The notes under the pieces are model-generated. The model saw only the letters and a list, made by a program, of their open reading frames with translations. It ran no database searches and was not told the DNA's origin. Position numbers and translations under genes: made by a program. From NCBI GenBank assembly GCA_942490775.1, contig CALNYL010000013.1, forward strand, positions 1 to 64,000: a DNA stretch of 64,000 nucleotides, given 5' to 3'. Each line of letters starts with the position of its first letter. Positions within the stretch are counted from its first letter, which is position 1. Below, in pieces: positions 32,811-44,422 of the stretch. The DNA is from UBA6489 sp942490775. Lineage in GTDB: Bacteria > Patescibacteriota > Gracilibacteria > BD1-5 > UBA6164.

Positions 32811-33174
32811 AAGAGTTTAATGAGAGAGAAAAATAAATAAAGAAGAGAAAAGGGGAAAATAGAATTATATATAATGAAAAAAGATTTTTTCTATTTATTT
32901 GATGATAAAAAATAAGAGGTTGTAAAAAATAGAAAGGAGAGAAGATTATTGAAGAGAAATGAGAGAGAGAGAGAGAGAAAAAGAGAGATAGAAAACTAAT
33001 GAAAAGAGATTCCTCAATACAACTCATAGATAATGTAATATGAGGAATACAGTCAGTTTTATTTAATTCAAAGTCTGGCTTTTCAGGTAGGGCAATTTTT
33101 CTATTTAAATCAATGGCTTTATCTACCATTTTATTTCATGGTAGTAAAACTATATCAATAGCAATTTTTCACAT
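32794..33174 (-). pseudogene. Remnant of a 2H phosphoesterase (2'-5' RNA ligase-like) gene
   Basis: The first ~60 codons read IAIDIVLLPGNKMVDKAIDL, then a region ending in CIPHITLSMSCIEE, a good match to the N-terminal half of 2H phosphoesterases with the first H-x-T box (HITLS). After that the frame runs into a GA-repeat and low-complexity hydrophobic sequence overlapping the leuD stop. The second catalytic box is absent, so this is a truncated remnant. Confidence 0.55.
32961..32978. repeat. (GA)n simple repeat
   Basis: About nine uninterrupted GA units in a purine-rich stretch (32930-33000) that replaces the 3' half of the 2H-phosphoesterase remnant. Confidence 0.85.
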
Positions 33175-33337
33175 AGTGTTTTAGTTTTAGAATTTTAATC
33201 TTCATCTTTTTTATTTTCTTTCTCATTTAATGATCAATCACGGAGCAGATTAATGATATTTTTTCCTTTGTTTTGTTTGGATTAGGAACATAAGTAAGTA
33301 ACACCTTTTTTATAGGATTACTAACTAATAACATTTA

Positions 33338-33359
33338 AATTTCCTTAAAAAAGGAAATT
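33338..33359 (-). terminator. Hairpin after ABC exporter 1
   Basis: AATTTCCTT and AAGGAAATT pair around an A-rich loop, immediately downstream of the exporter stop codon on the minus strand. The rest of 33180-33337 shows no gene I can support. Confidence 0.45.
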
Positions 33360-33361
33360 AA

Positions 33362-35086
33362 CTAAAACCCACTCTGTAAATCCAGCATCCTTTTATAAAC
33401 TCCTTTTTGGTGAATTAACTCCTTATGATTTCACTCCTCCTTAATCTTTCAATCCTCTATCACAAAAATCTTATCAGCCTCCTTAACAGTTTGCAGTCTG
33501 TGAGCTATAATTATAACAGTCCTATCCTTAAATAAATTATGCATAGCCTTTGTTATCAATTCTTCTGAAAAACTATCAAGAGCTGATGTTGGCTCATCTA
33601 GTATAATAATCGCAGGATTTTTTAGAAATATTCTAGCAATAGCAAGTCTCTGTTTTTCTCATCAAGATAATTTTATTCATTTTTCTCAAACTTCTGTATT
33701 TAATCAATTTTCTAAATTTTTTATCATATCATCAATTTGAGCTTTCTTTAAAGCTTCCCATATTATCTCATCATCATAATCATGATTATCAGATAAGGCA
33801 TATTCCATATTTTCTCTTATAGTTCAGTCAAATATTGCTGGGTCTTGAGATAAATAACCTATATGTTTATAAAAAGACTCCATCTTTAACTCCTTCAAAT
33901 CCTGTCAATCAATTAAAACTTCTCATTTTTCATAATCATAGAGTCTAAGAAGTATTTTAGTAATTGTGCTTTTTCATCATCAACTTTGTCATACAAGGGC
34001 TGTCTTTTTTTGGGGTGAAAATTCTAAGTTGAAATCTTTGAAAATTTCTTTTCATTTTCAGTATGAGAAAGATATATTTTTTAGCTCTATTTTTCACTTT
34101 TTGAAATTATATTCTTTTATTCAATCTTTTATTTCAATTGGTTTATTTACAAACTCTTGAAGTTTTATATATTTTTCCCAGACTCTGTTTATTTTAACTA
34201 GGTTTGAAACTGCTTTATGAAGAGGCCAACTTAAGAATACTATATATCAGGTAACCATAACTAAATAAGATATAGAAGAACCTCATTTTATAATAACTGT
34301 TCATAGTACTACATATACTCATATTTCTAAAAGTTTAAGAAGTAAATCAAGAAAGTTGTAAAAAAAGAAATTGGACATGTCAGTTTTAACTGCATTTGGC
34401 ACAATTTCTGATAATACTGATTCAGATTTTTTTAGTTCATAGTTTTGTTTTCAGAAAACTCTTATTACTAGATTTTCCATAATTACCTTGGCTTTTATTC
34501 TACCATCTGTTTCCCATAGTTCTTGTTCTCTCTTTCTATATTTTTCAGAATATTTTCTTACATAGTAGTTTAGTATAAACAAAATAATTATTGCTATAAC
34601 TACTACGGTTATAAGTTTTGGTATAATTATAGCTAATATTGTTATTATAAGTATTCATCTAAATACTGCTGATATTAAAATTTCTACAACTCAAGAGAAT
34701 ATATCAGATTCTGCAGAAACTCAGTTACTATATCTAGTTATTAATTTTCAAGTTCAAGAGTCTATTATGTCTTTATAGTTTTTTTCAAAAAGTTTTTTTC
34801 TGTAGTGTTGCATTTTTCTGTAATATAATTCTAGCCGTATTTTGTTTCAGAACATATCGAAAGAAAAAGATAAAATTTTGGTCATTATTAGAAATAATGT
34901 AAATGCTCACAAAAAAGTGTATAAATAACTTAATTCTTGTTTTTTTTCAATTATTTCAACTATTTTACCGACCATTTTTGGTATTCATAAGTGTGCTATT
35001 TCTGAAAGTATTCAGATTATCAAAAATTTGTAAAAATCTTTTTTTACAAATTTATAGTTTTTAAGTATATTTAGTATTGTTTTCAT
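33362..35086 (-). CDS. ABC exporter, fused membrane and ATPase domains (copy 1)
   Basis: 574 residues: about six membrane helices up to residue ~320, then an ATPase with Walker A (ALVGQSGGGKSTI), Q-loop (IGYLSQDPAIFD), signature IKLSGGEKQRLAIAR, Walker B (AIIILDEPTSALD) and switch His (IIAHRLQTV). A type-I exporter half-transporter, probably working as a dimer or with the second exporter nearby. Substrate unknown (lipid, peptide or drug). The final ~60 codons are almost identical to those of the other copies in this region. Confidence 0.92.
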
Positions 35087-35109
35087 ATTTTTTTTATTTT
35101 TAATATTTT

Positions 35110-35814
35110 CTATAAATAAGTTCCTAATAAAAATATTGTTTCTTTGACTAAATTTTCTTTAATCCACTTTTTTTTCTTATCTTCTACAACTATTCCAAGT
35201 CAATCTAATATATTATAATTAGGTCAAAGACCATTTATAAACTCTATAACTTCCTGAATATAAACGGTAAACGATTTTCATGTTATACTCTCTATTCTCC
35301 CCTTATTTATCAGCATATTTTTACTAACTATAAAATGAATATCATAAATATCTCTGTTCGCTGTTTTATTTCTTCATAATAAAGCTAAAAATTTATTAGC
35401 ACACATATCCTCAATCTTCATAACATTAAAATCTATTCACATCAATGTTTTTGCCTCAGCTTCTCAGGTAACTCATCTTCTATTTATTTCGACCTTTATA
35501 TTATAATCTATTTTTGAGTATAATAAAAGTCAAAATATAGTATATCTTTTTATAATCAAACTTTTCACATCTCAATGCTTTTTTAGTATTTTTCATACTC
35601 TTTTCAAAATATCATCCTCATCAACATCATTTTTTGATAAATCAAAATCTAAATCAGTAGAAAATCTATCCAAACCATAAAATAATAATAAAGCAGTTCC
35701 TCATTTAAATACAAGATTTCTTCACAAAACAGGGTCTTTTGAAAAATCAAATAATATTCTAAGAAGATAGCTTTTATGCCTAGACATATCTAGTCTTGAA
35801 ATTATTGCATTCAT
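35110..35814 (-). CDS. abiEii: AbiEii-type nucleotidyltransferase toxin
   Basis: 234 residues. Opens with SRHKSYLLRILFDFSKDP, then the nucleotidyltransferase core LVFKGGTALLLFYGLDRFST with DLDFDLS supplying the metal-binding aspartates, and EDMCANKFLALLGRNKTANR further on, all typical of AbiEii/DUF1814 proteins. In the type IV AbiE system this enzyme is a growth-arresting toxin that also blocks phage. Its ATG overlaps the end of the abiEi gene by a few bases, indicating translational coupling. Confidence 0.88.
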
Positions 35815-36377
35815 TTTTTTGTATAAGTTAGTAATAAGTTTTCAAGTTTTCTAGAATTATATATTTTTATTAGTTCATTTACTATATTAAAGTCTAAATC
35901 ATCTAAATTATCAAAATATGTTTCTCAAAATATATAAAGAGTATCTAAAAAAGCTCTTTCCTTTGAGGCTATAGAATAATTATCTTTTACTTCTATTCAC
36001 TCAGGATTAAATAACAAATCATCTTTTAGTTTTTTCAAAACTATATCAAACTCAGTCATCTTTTTTGTATCACTTTTTTTATATGCTAAATAAATATTAT
36101 TTTCATATTGAAATATAATTTTGTGATAATAAAGAGCAGAAAAAAAAGAAATATAACTAGGTGAATAAATCTTATTTGCAAGTTCAAATTTATGATAGTT
36201 TTTTCATCTAATAGAGTAAATTCATTTAGCTACATTTGTAAGTATTCATTTCTTTTCATAAAAAGATATTCTATTTCTTAGATACCCATCAGAACTATGC
36301 TTTATAAAATGAGAAAGCTCACTTACACTAAAAAGTGTTTGTTTATTTTGAATAAGTTCAATTTTTTTTTGATTCAT
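35802..36377 (-). CDS. abiEi: AbiEi-type antitoxin/transcriptional regulator
   Basis: 191 residues. The N-terminus (TLFSVSELSHFIKHSSDGYL, then RNRISFYEKKGILTNVAKGI) is the winged-helix of AbiEi regulators. IYSPSYISFFSALYYHKIIF is the conserved linker, and YSIASKERAFLDTLYIFG the typical C-terminal motif (family S.ERA..D.L). It should repress the operon and counteract AbiEii. First gene of the pair, start 36377, with AT-rich dyads upstream. Confidence 0.85.
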
Positions 36378-36455
36378 ATACTGTATGTAATACTATAGTG
36401 TTATATGTAGTATACAATATAAAGTAATTTTTTGCAAACTTTTAAATAGTTTATT

Positions 36456-36490
36456 TCCCCTTCCTTAGCAAGGAGGGAGCTAGGGGGTGG
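36456..36490 (-). repeat. Palindromic repeat, family A (inverted)
   Basis: CCCCTTCCTTAGCAAGGAGG followed by GAGCTAGGGGGTGG, directly after the stop codon of ABC exporter 2. Confidence 0.8.
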
Positions 36491-36492
36491 TT

Positions 36493-38271
36493 TTAAAACC
36501 CACTCTGCAAATCCAACATCCTCTTATAAATCCCTTTCTTTTTTACCAACTCCTTATGATCTCACTCCTCAACTACTCTCCCTCACTCTATTACAAAAAT
36601 CTTATCCGCATGCTTAACAGTCTGCAACCTATGAGCTATTATTATAACTGTTCTATCCTTAAACAAATTATGCATAGCCTTTGTTATAAGCTCCTCTGAA
36701 AAACTATCCAAAGCAGAAGTTGGCTCATCCAATATAATAATATTCGGATTCTTTAAAAATATCTTGGCAATAGCAAGTCTCTGTCTTTGTCATCAACTAA
36801 GCCTCACTCCTCTTTCTCAAATCTCAGTATTTATTCCATAAGGTAAACCCTTTATAAATTCACATTTTGCTAATTTTATAGCCTTCTCTATTTTTTCCTC
36901 ATCCACATTTTCACCTGCAGCATAAATCAAATTCTCCAAAATAGTTCAATCAAAAACAGAAGGTTCCTGAGTTAAATATCATATTTCTTTATAATAACTC
37001 TTCAAAGAAACCTCACTAAGCTTCTGTCAATCAACTAAAATTTCTCCAAAATTAGGACTAATATAACCAGAAATTAATTTAACCAATGTAGACTTTCATC
37101 ATCAGCTATTTCAAACTAATGCTGTAACCTTTCATCACTTTATTTCTAAACCGAAATCATTAAGCACATCATTATTATAACTATATCAAAAAGTTATATT
37201 TTTTAATTCAATATCTCACTTTTTATATTTAAAGTTTTTTCATGTTTCATATCATTCTATTTTTGAAGTATTATCAAAAAAATCCCACATTTTTTCAATT
37301 TTTGTAAATTTATGGGTAAAATCAGAATAAAAAATCATTGAGTTTATTATTACATTATTCATTATTGTTAATATTCAGAATAATCATACAAACAAAGAAA
37401 ATTCAGCATTTCATAAAATAACTTGATATCACAAAAATGTAAATATTAGAATTTTTACTGTATTTATAAAAATAGATGGAGTATAAAAGAACCAATGTGT
37501 TGGTGTTGCCATATTCATACTTTCCCTTAACATACCATAATTTATCACATTTATATTTTTTAATTCTTTTTCTATTTGTCATGTTTGTAATATCTCAAAT
37601 TTTGACATCAAAACTTTAACCAGCTGTCATGTGTAATCATTCCAAACATCTTGTCTTTTTCTTCTGAATTTAAGAGATTTGTTATTAAAATATTCTCAAG
37701 CAATATGAACTAGTATGTATAAAATAATAAAAACAAGAGAAGCCCAAATATTTACAGTTCAAATCATATAGATAGTAAATAGTAATGTAAAAACAACTTT
37801 AAAAATATTTTCTGTTGTTTTATCTAGAAGCAAAGCCCAAGTATCCATCCCTGTTCCTATTATAGAAACCAATTTTCCAGTTCAAAATTTTTCAGTTTTA
37901 GTATTTGAAAGCTTAACAAATTCATCTAAGTAATAATTGTGAATAGGTTTTCTAAAAATATTTACAGTACTTAAGTATCACCATGCTCTTGTATAAAATG
38001 CCAATATGTAATTTAAAATAACAAAAATACTATAAATTATTATAATGATAATAAATGTTTCTTTATTTTTATCTTCAATTGTTTCTGTGATTTTCTGAGC
38101 AAAAAATACATGCATTAATGGTGCTATTGCCCAAATACTATAAAATACAAACGACTTGAGAGTTACTACTTTATCCTCAAGATAAGGTTTAGTAAATCTC
38201 TTTGCTATTTCAAAAAATGTTCTTTCTTTAGTTTGCATACTTGAAATAATATAAAAAATATCAGAAAACAC
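36493..38271 (-). CDS. ABC exporter, fused membrane and ATPase domains (copy 2)
   Basis: 592 residues. Membrane domain to about residue 340; ATPase with ALVGNSGGGKSTL, IGYLTQEPSVFDGT, VRLSGGQRQRLAIAK and NIIILDEPTSALD. It shares its last third closely with copy 1 (DSFSEELITKAMHNLFKDRT is the same in both) while the membrane domains have diverged, so the two may form a heterodimer. I chose ATG 38271; an internal Met (SMQTKERT) 11 residues later is an alternative. Confidence 0.9.
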
Positions 38272-38347
38272 ATATTACAAATAAACTACAAATTCACAAA
38301 TGCAAATATATTCCCCTCCGTAGAATGTAGGGGCTATGGAGTAAAAA

Positions 38348-38532
38348 CTAAAACCCACTCTGTAAATCCAGCATCCTCTTATAAATACCTTTCTGATGAA
38401 TTAACTCCTTATGATTTCACTCCTCCTTAATCATTCAATCCTCTATCACAAATATATTATCCGCCTCCTTAACCGTCTGAAGTCTATGAGCTATAATTAT
38501 AACAGTCCTATTCTCAAATAAACTATGCATTG
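38348..38532 (-). pseudogene. 3' fragment of a third ABC exporter gene
   Basis: Codes for the last ~60 residues only: RTVIIIAHRLQTVKEADNIF through YKRMLDLQSGF*. It is nearly the same as the end of copy 1 and stops abruptly at 38532, where unrelated sequence begins. Evidence of recombination or duplication between exporter 3' ends. Confidence 0.85.
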
Positions 38533-38559
38533 CCAAGTATGCAGTAAAAGTTTAAACTA

Positions 38560-38706
38560 CAGAAAAATGCTTAAGTTGGGGCTAGGAATAATAAAAATTA
38601 TAAAATTACAAAGGAGCAGTTGAGGTTTTTGGAGGGGAAAGTTTTGGAGTTGAGGGAGTTGGTGGAAGAGATTTGTGGTGAGGAGATTGAAGTATTACCG
38701 CATTAG
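38560..38706 (+). pseudogene. Short gene tail, duplicated near 40.2 kb
   Basis: Open in one frame as KEQLRFLEGKVLELRELVEE followed by ICGEEIEVLPH*. It resembles the C-terminal coiled tail of a transposase, but the rest of the gene is missing. A diverged copy lies at 40146-40272, so the two bracket the intervening minus-strand gene. Confidence 0.5.
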
Positions 38707-38719
38707 ACAGACTCTACAG

Positions 38720-39995
38720 TTAATTTTTATTGATTGCTTGAATAGTTTTAATAAATTTTTTCTCTTCTTGTTTTAAAAGGTTATCATATAAATCTATTAA
38801 AACTTTTATATTTATATCTTTATTTCATCATGAAATAACTTTTTCATATCTTTGCAATATTTTTTCCCATATTTTAAAGATTCAAAAAAATATCTATTTT
38901 TATCATCACAAGCTTCAAAAAGGCATTAAATCTCTTATTTTTAGACTTACTGACTACAAAAGTTCAACTAGGATCTAAAATTTGTTACCAGATAAAAATA
39001 GCAATCCTATTAAAAAATTCTAGAGGAGGTTCATTATGATTTTTTAATTTATTTGATATTTTTTTAAAAAGATTTGTTGTGTTTCAAGTAGCATGTCAAC
39101 TTTGATCATTTTGTGTTGATGAAGTTTCTGATGCAAGTAGTCTTTCTATAATTCTATTAACTATCTTTTCTAATTTTTCTCATAGATTCTTTTTTTTATC
39201 ATTATCATTTCATTTTAAAATTTCACTTATAAATAAATCTGGGTCATTATTTATCTTTACACCAGAAATATTTTTCCTTTCGAGATACTGGTTAATTTCT
39301 TCTTCATTTCATCTCTTTAAAAATCTTAAAATTGTACCTATAAAATCTTCTTTACTGTTAATTTTTTCTTTTAAATTAAAATTTTTCTGTATAGTTACTA
39401 TTTCATTAGAATTTTGAGGTAAATTAAAAGCTATTTTAAAAGCTTTTGTTATATTATTAAAGCTTTTTATTTGTCTATCATAAAAAAAACTAAAGACTAA
39501 GAATATATTTTCTAGTTGGTATGTATTTATTGGTTCTTGACGAACTATCCATGTGGCAAAGGCATATTGATAATCTCCTAAAACTAACCAAATTTTCATA
39601 AGATATTCTATATCTTGATCTGTTTTAAATTTTTTTACTAAATCTCTAGAATTTTCTTCTCAATAAAAAGTAGTTAATTTTTCTACATTTTCTTCTTCTT
39701 TTATTTCGGTAATTAATTCAGAAAAAGAGATATGATATCCTAAACATAAATCCACTAAATCTGTATGTTTTAATATCAAATCAATTCATCCATTCCTTAA
39801 CCATTCTTGTTCTTCATTTTTCAAAGTAAATCTTGATAATATTGATTCCAAGCAATTTAAATCGTCTGAAGAAGTTTGATTTCCTACTTTTGGGAGTCTT
39901 AAATTTACAGCTTCATTTGTATTAGGGGAAAATAATATCGTATTTTGAAGACCGCTATTATCTGGATTAAACGCTGCTTGAGTTTCTGCTATCAT
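38720..39995 (-). CDS. Unknown cytosolic protein, frameshifted near its 3' end
   Basis: About 425 residues when repaired. No signal or membrane segment; mainly helical (LVDLCLGYHISFSELITEIK, YQYAFATWIVRQEPINTYQL, LERKNISGVKINNDPDLF). No family recognised. The first frame runs through FVVSKSKNKRFNAFLK; the C-terminal part (KIWEKILQRYEKVISGG to KTIQAINKN) is in a different frame, with the shift near the run of Ts at 38890. One or two single-base indels explain it. Confidence 0.65.
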
Positions 39996-40145
39996 ATTTA
40001 TTTTTTGCTACTAATTTACTTATTTATATATATTATAACATAATATTTTATTTTATTCAAATTTATGTGAATGACTTAGATAAGTCTATTTAGAGATATT
40101 AATTAGATATTTATGGTTTAAATGTATTAAATATACTTACTGTTA

Positions 40146-40272
40146 CTAGGTTTAACAAAAACTATAAAATTAAAAAAAGAGCAGTTGAAGTTTTTGGAAG
40201 GGAAAATTTTGGAGTTAAAAGAGTTAGTGGAAGAGATTTGTGGGGAGGAGATGGGAAGGAATGAAAAAAAAT
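40146..40272 (+). pseudogene. Short gene tail, copy of 38560-38706
   Basis: Reads KLKKEQLKFLEGKILELKEL followed by VEEICGEEMGRNEKK*. Clearly homologous to the first tail at DNA and protein level. No upstream gene body remains. Confidence 0.5.
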
Positions 40273-40278
40273 AAAAAA

Positions 40279-40734
40279 TTAACTAACTTTTAATAAAAAC
40301 TTTGAATATGACATATTTGATTCTAGTCCAAAATACTCTTTGTTTTCTAAAATAATTCTACTTATACTAATAATTGCATCATTTCCTTTATTATGTCTTC
40401 TAATAAGTTCCCTAATAACTTTTTCTCATAATCATTCAAATATTCATTTAAGCTTTGGATTTTCTAATAAATTTTCTTGAGATTCTATATTATTACTATA
40501 AATTTTTATAAAATCATCTATTGTTTTTTTTACTTTAAAGTCATTAATATCATCTAACTCTACAGTAAATCATAAATCTATTATGTCTTTTACTAGAGTA
40601 CTAATAGAGCCTCAAAGTCTTTCTATTTCAGTAAGTTTATTTCTTAATTCAGACATTTTTATTGATATTTGCCCTTGTTTTTCTTTTTCTGTGGCTAAAT
40701 TTAAAGCAAGATCTTCTATAGTTAAATGATTCAT
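40279..40734 (-). CDS. Unknown small helical protein
   Basis: 151 residues, charged and predicted helical (LALNLATEKEKQGQISIKMS, LRNKLTEIERLGGSISTLVK). No signal peptide, no recognised domain. Several glycines are TGA, so it is a resident gene. It is divergent from the small ORF at 40884. Confidence 0.65.
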
Positions 40735-40883
40735 ATTATTCTTATGTACTTAAAAACTAAAAACAAATAAATTATCTTTAAAAAAATATTTTTGTCAAAC
40801 TTATTTGACAATTTAATAAAAAAGCCTTATAATAAAAATGTTTTCTACTTTAGAAAATTTATTTTTTTTAAAAATTTTAAATT

Positions 40884-41051
40884 ATGGGACAAGAATATCC
40901 TGATGATGAAAATAAATATAAAAGACAAGCCATAACTGAAGCTTTACAATTGATTACAGAAAAAAATGTTGATGAATATAAAGAAATTTTAATAGATCTT
41001 TTAGGAGAAGAATATGCGAGAGCTTATTTTAATAAACTTCTAAAAAAATAA
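40884..41051 (+). CDS. Unknown 55-residue protein
   Basis: Short acidic helical protein (KYKRQAITEALQLITEKNVD, ILIDLLGEEYARAYFNKLLK). No family recognised; the coding periodicity and clean start and stop support it moderately. Confidence 0.5.
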   Translation: MGQEYPDDENKYKRQAITEALQLITEKNVDEYKEILIDLLGEEYARAYFNKLLKK

Positions 41052-41164
41052 AAAAAAATAAAATAATATATACACTGAGTCAGATTTTCCATTCCTATTT
41101 CCCTTGACTTCCCCCACAAACATATGATAGAATTACAACAAACACTAAAAAGTAATTCAAGATT

Positions 41165-44100
41165 ATGCTGATAACCTCCTTTGACCTATACTGAAACGAA
41201 AAAAGCCAACACCATGGAATAGAAATATACCATGATATATCTTTTGATTGAAAAAAATTACAACACAGCACCCCACAAAAAAAAGAAGTCTGAAAAAACG
41301 AACTAACAAACACCCTAAATAAAAGCGATTACAAAATCTGCCACAACTTCTACTGATACGACTGACCAAAACTACCATCACTAAAAAATCACCACACCAA
41401 CAACATAGACACCCTACTAATAGACTGCCTAATATCCATTAATCAAACACACCACAACCTAAAAAAATCCATAAACAACACACCACTAGAAGATGCACAC
41501 ACCACTTTCAAAGTACTAGAAAAAAATCTAATAAAATTTCATAATTTTCCTTTTGAAATAAAAAATACACTATATTCATTACTTATAAAATGCGAAAAAT
41601 ACAACGACTTTTTTATTTTCTATAACAAACTCACCTGATGAAAACTAAAAATTCTTAATAAATCTGAAATAATTGAAAATATTTCTAATTTATTAGACCA
41701 AAAGCAAATAAACTCTTCTGAAAATATCAAACTATTAGAAAAATATCTAATAGAGGAAAAATATTCAAAATATTGAAGCCCTCTTCCCTTATCTAAGGGA
41801 ATAGATTCAGAGATGGGTTATTTTAGTAAAAACTCCACAAATAAACTAGCACTAGCATAGTTGGTTATATTTATTTATAAAAATACTGCTCTATTACCAG
41901 ATTTTATACTAAATAGTAATATAAAACTCAAAGATGAGTTGAGAGGATTGTTAAATAATTTTTACTCAAATATATCTAAAAAGCTAAATGATAATATAAA
42001 ATCTTATCTGAAAGAATTTTCATGATTTAAAAGTTTTAGATGAGAAACTCAGATAAAATGAGTTAGCAATAGTCTAGAAAACAATGATTTTTTGACTATT
42101 CTTTCAACCTGAGGTTGAAAATCTCTTATTTATCAACTTCCTGCATGGCTAGTGTGAAAGAAGTTATGACATCTTACACTGATAATCACACCATTAAAAG
42201 CCCTTATAAAAGACCAAATAGACTGACTAAGAAATAAAAACTTTAATGAAGTTAATTATTTATCATGAGATCAAAATGCAATTGAAAAAGATATGATACA
42301 CAACAAAGTAAAATCATGAGAAACTAAGATTTTATTTATAACTCCTGAATCATTGAGAAATGAAAAAATATTAGAACTTTTGCAAAATAGATATATTTCA
42401 AGGATTGTTGTTGATGAAGCTCATACTTTGATACTTTGGGGACAAGAGTTTAGACCAGATTATTTTTTTATAAAACATTTTCTAAATGATATTCAAAGTA
42501 GAAATTTAAACAATAAGATAAATCTAACATTATTAACTGCTACAGCCACTGTTGATGTAGAAAAATGAATAAAGGATTATTTTAAAGAAAGAGATATAAA
42601 ATTAATAAAAGCCAAAGAATTGTTAAAAGAAAATATAAAATGAAGTGTAATAAATATAACTAATGAAAGTGATAAAATTGATATTCTTTTGAGAAAGATA
42701 GAGGAAATAAATATAGAGGAAAATCCAAGTATAATATTTACTCAAAAAAGAGATACAGCCGAAGAAATAGAAAAGCATTTAAACAGCGAATGAATAAAAT
42801 CTAGGTTTTTTCATGCTTGAATATTTAGGAATGAAAAGAAAAAAATACAAGATGATTTTATAAGGGGTGAGATTAATCTAATAATTGCAACAAAAGCATT
42901 TGGTATGTGAATAGATAAAGCAAATGTAAGATATGTTATCCACTATGATTTACCCTCAAATATTGAAGACTATACACAAGAAATATGAAGAGCATGAAGA
43001 GATTGAAAAATTTCTAGAAATATAATATTTTACAATAAAAAAGAAGTTGATAAAAGAGTTAAACAACTAAATTTTGATTGACTGAGATATTTTCATGTGC
43101 TGAACTTTTTAAAAAATATGTACTTATCTGATAACAAAGAAAAATATATATTAACCCCAAGACAGATAGCTTCTAAAAGCTGGATTAAAACGGATAAAAA
43201 AAACTGGACAACAAGTGTGAAAAATCTACTTAATTTTTTAGAACAACAAAAAATTGGTTGAATAAATATTCTTAGCAGAAAATACGATCGTACAGGTGTT
43301 TTATTCAATAAAATTGAAAAAAAGATATTACTGGATTCCTATAAACTAATTGAAAAAGATTGATATCTAGATGAAGAAGAAAAAAATAGCAAAAGAAGTA
43401 TATATATAAAATTGTGGAACAGAAAAAGCCTTAGACTTAAATAATCTGGAGGAGAATTTTAGTGAAAGTTTATGAGAAAAATTTGATTTTAAAAAAGTAA
43501 ATGTAAGAAAAATAGTTAAAAAAATTGAATCATTAAAGATATTATCCAAATCTAAAAATAACAAAGAAGCAGACATATCAATTGAGGCTTGAAATGTACT
43601 AAAAGATGAGAGCTTTAGAAAAAATATTTTTAATATATACCGTAAAAGAGTTTGAAAAATAGAAAATTTTAAGGAAAGTAATGAAAAATGCAGTTTTTAT
43701 GAAAAAATTAAAAATTACTATCTTTTCAGAAATTATATATCAGAAAAGCAGTGAAAAGTTATAGTGAGAGATAAAACTTACTTGATAAAACATTTTGAAA
43801 AAAGCTTTAAAATATGAAAAATAATAATAGAAAAAATATTTCCAAACGAAGAATCATATGAAAAAAAAATAGTATTAAATTTAGATGATTTACTACTATA
43901 CATACAAAATACTTATAAAAGTGATTTTACCATAAGTGAATTAAAAACAGTTTTATTCTTTTTAGACTCACTAGGTCTTATAAAAATAAGAAACTGACTA
44001 TTAGTATTTCTAACAAGATATAGTCTATATTTCAACGAAAAAGTCTATAAAAATCCAGAAGATTTTAAGAAAAAAGTTAATACTGAAGAATTAAAAAAAG

Positions 44101-44303
44101 AATTAATAGAAAAACTAGAAGAATTTAAAACAGTAAAAATAAATAAACTATTAGCTCTTCAAAAAATAGTTGAAGTATTAAGTAGAGACTGAAAAGATGA
44201 ATACACAAAACTAACCAGATACTATTTTAATACTCCCATAAAGGAATTTACTCAAAAAACTTGCATAAAAAATAAACTCAATATACTTGCCTCACTAAAA
44301 TAA
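41165..44303 (+). pseudogene. RecQ-family helicase with N-terminal exonuclease-like domain, disrupted
   Basis: Three parts. 41165-41860 (231 codons): RNase H-like exonuclease fold (ITSFDLYGNE, KICHNFYGYDGPKL, NIDTLLIDCLI), though the usual D-x-E reads D-x-Y. From 41861: helicase core in the same frame, with LSTGGGKSLIYQLPAWL, VVDEAHTLILWGQEFRPDY, TLLTATATVD, GMGIDKANVRYVIHYDLP and EIGRAGRDGKISRNIIFYN. From about 43410: C-terminal region in another frame. A TAG at 41858 separates the first two, just after a family B repeat insert, and an extra A near 43409 shifts the last part. Helicase-only translation from TTG 41861 is possible. Confidence 0.85.
41775..41825 (+). repeat. Family B repeat inside the recQ-like gene
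   Basis: GAAGCCCTCTTCCCTTATCT followed by AAGGGAATAGATTCAGAGAT and GGGTTATT. It is translated in frame (SPLPLSKGIDSEMGY) and is followed 33 bp later by the TAG that splits the gene. Confidence 0.75.
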
Positions 44304-44422
44304 AGCTATCCTAAAATATAAAACTAGATTTTTAAAATAAGGTCAGCTTGTCAACAGAGGGCTTTAGCCCTTTGAATAATTCATTTTTAGAACAAATATT
44401 ATATCAAATAACTACAAATAAA

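Noticed and set aside
41125..41175. ATG at 41125 as the start of the recQ-like gene
   Set aside because: It is in a different frame and stops after 16 codons; the domain sequence begins at ATG 41165.
44358..44371. Short palindrome AGGGCTTTAGCCCT before der as a regulatory operator
   Set aside because: Too short and isolated to support; no matching copy was found at other promoters.
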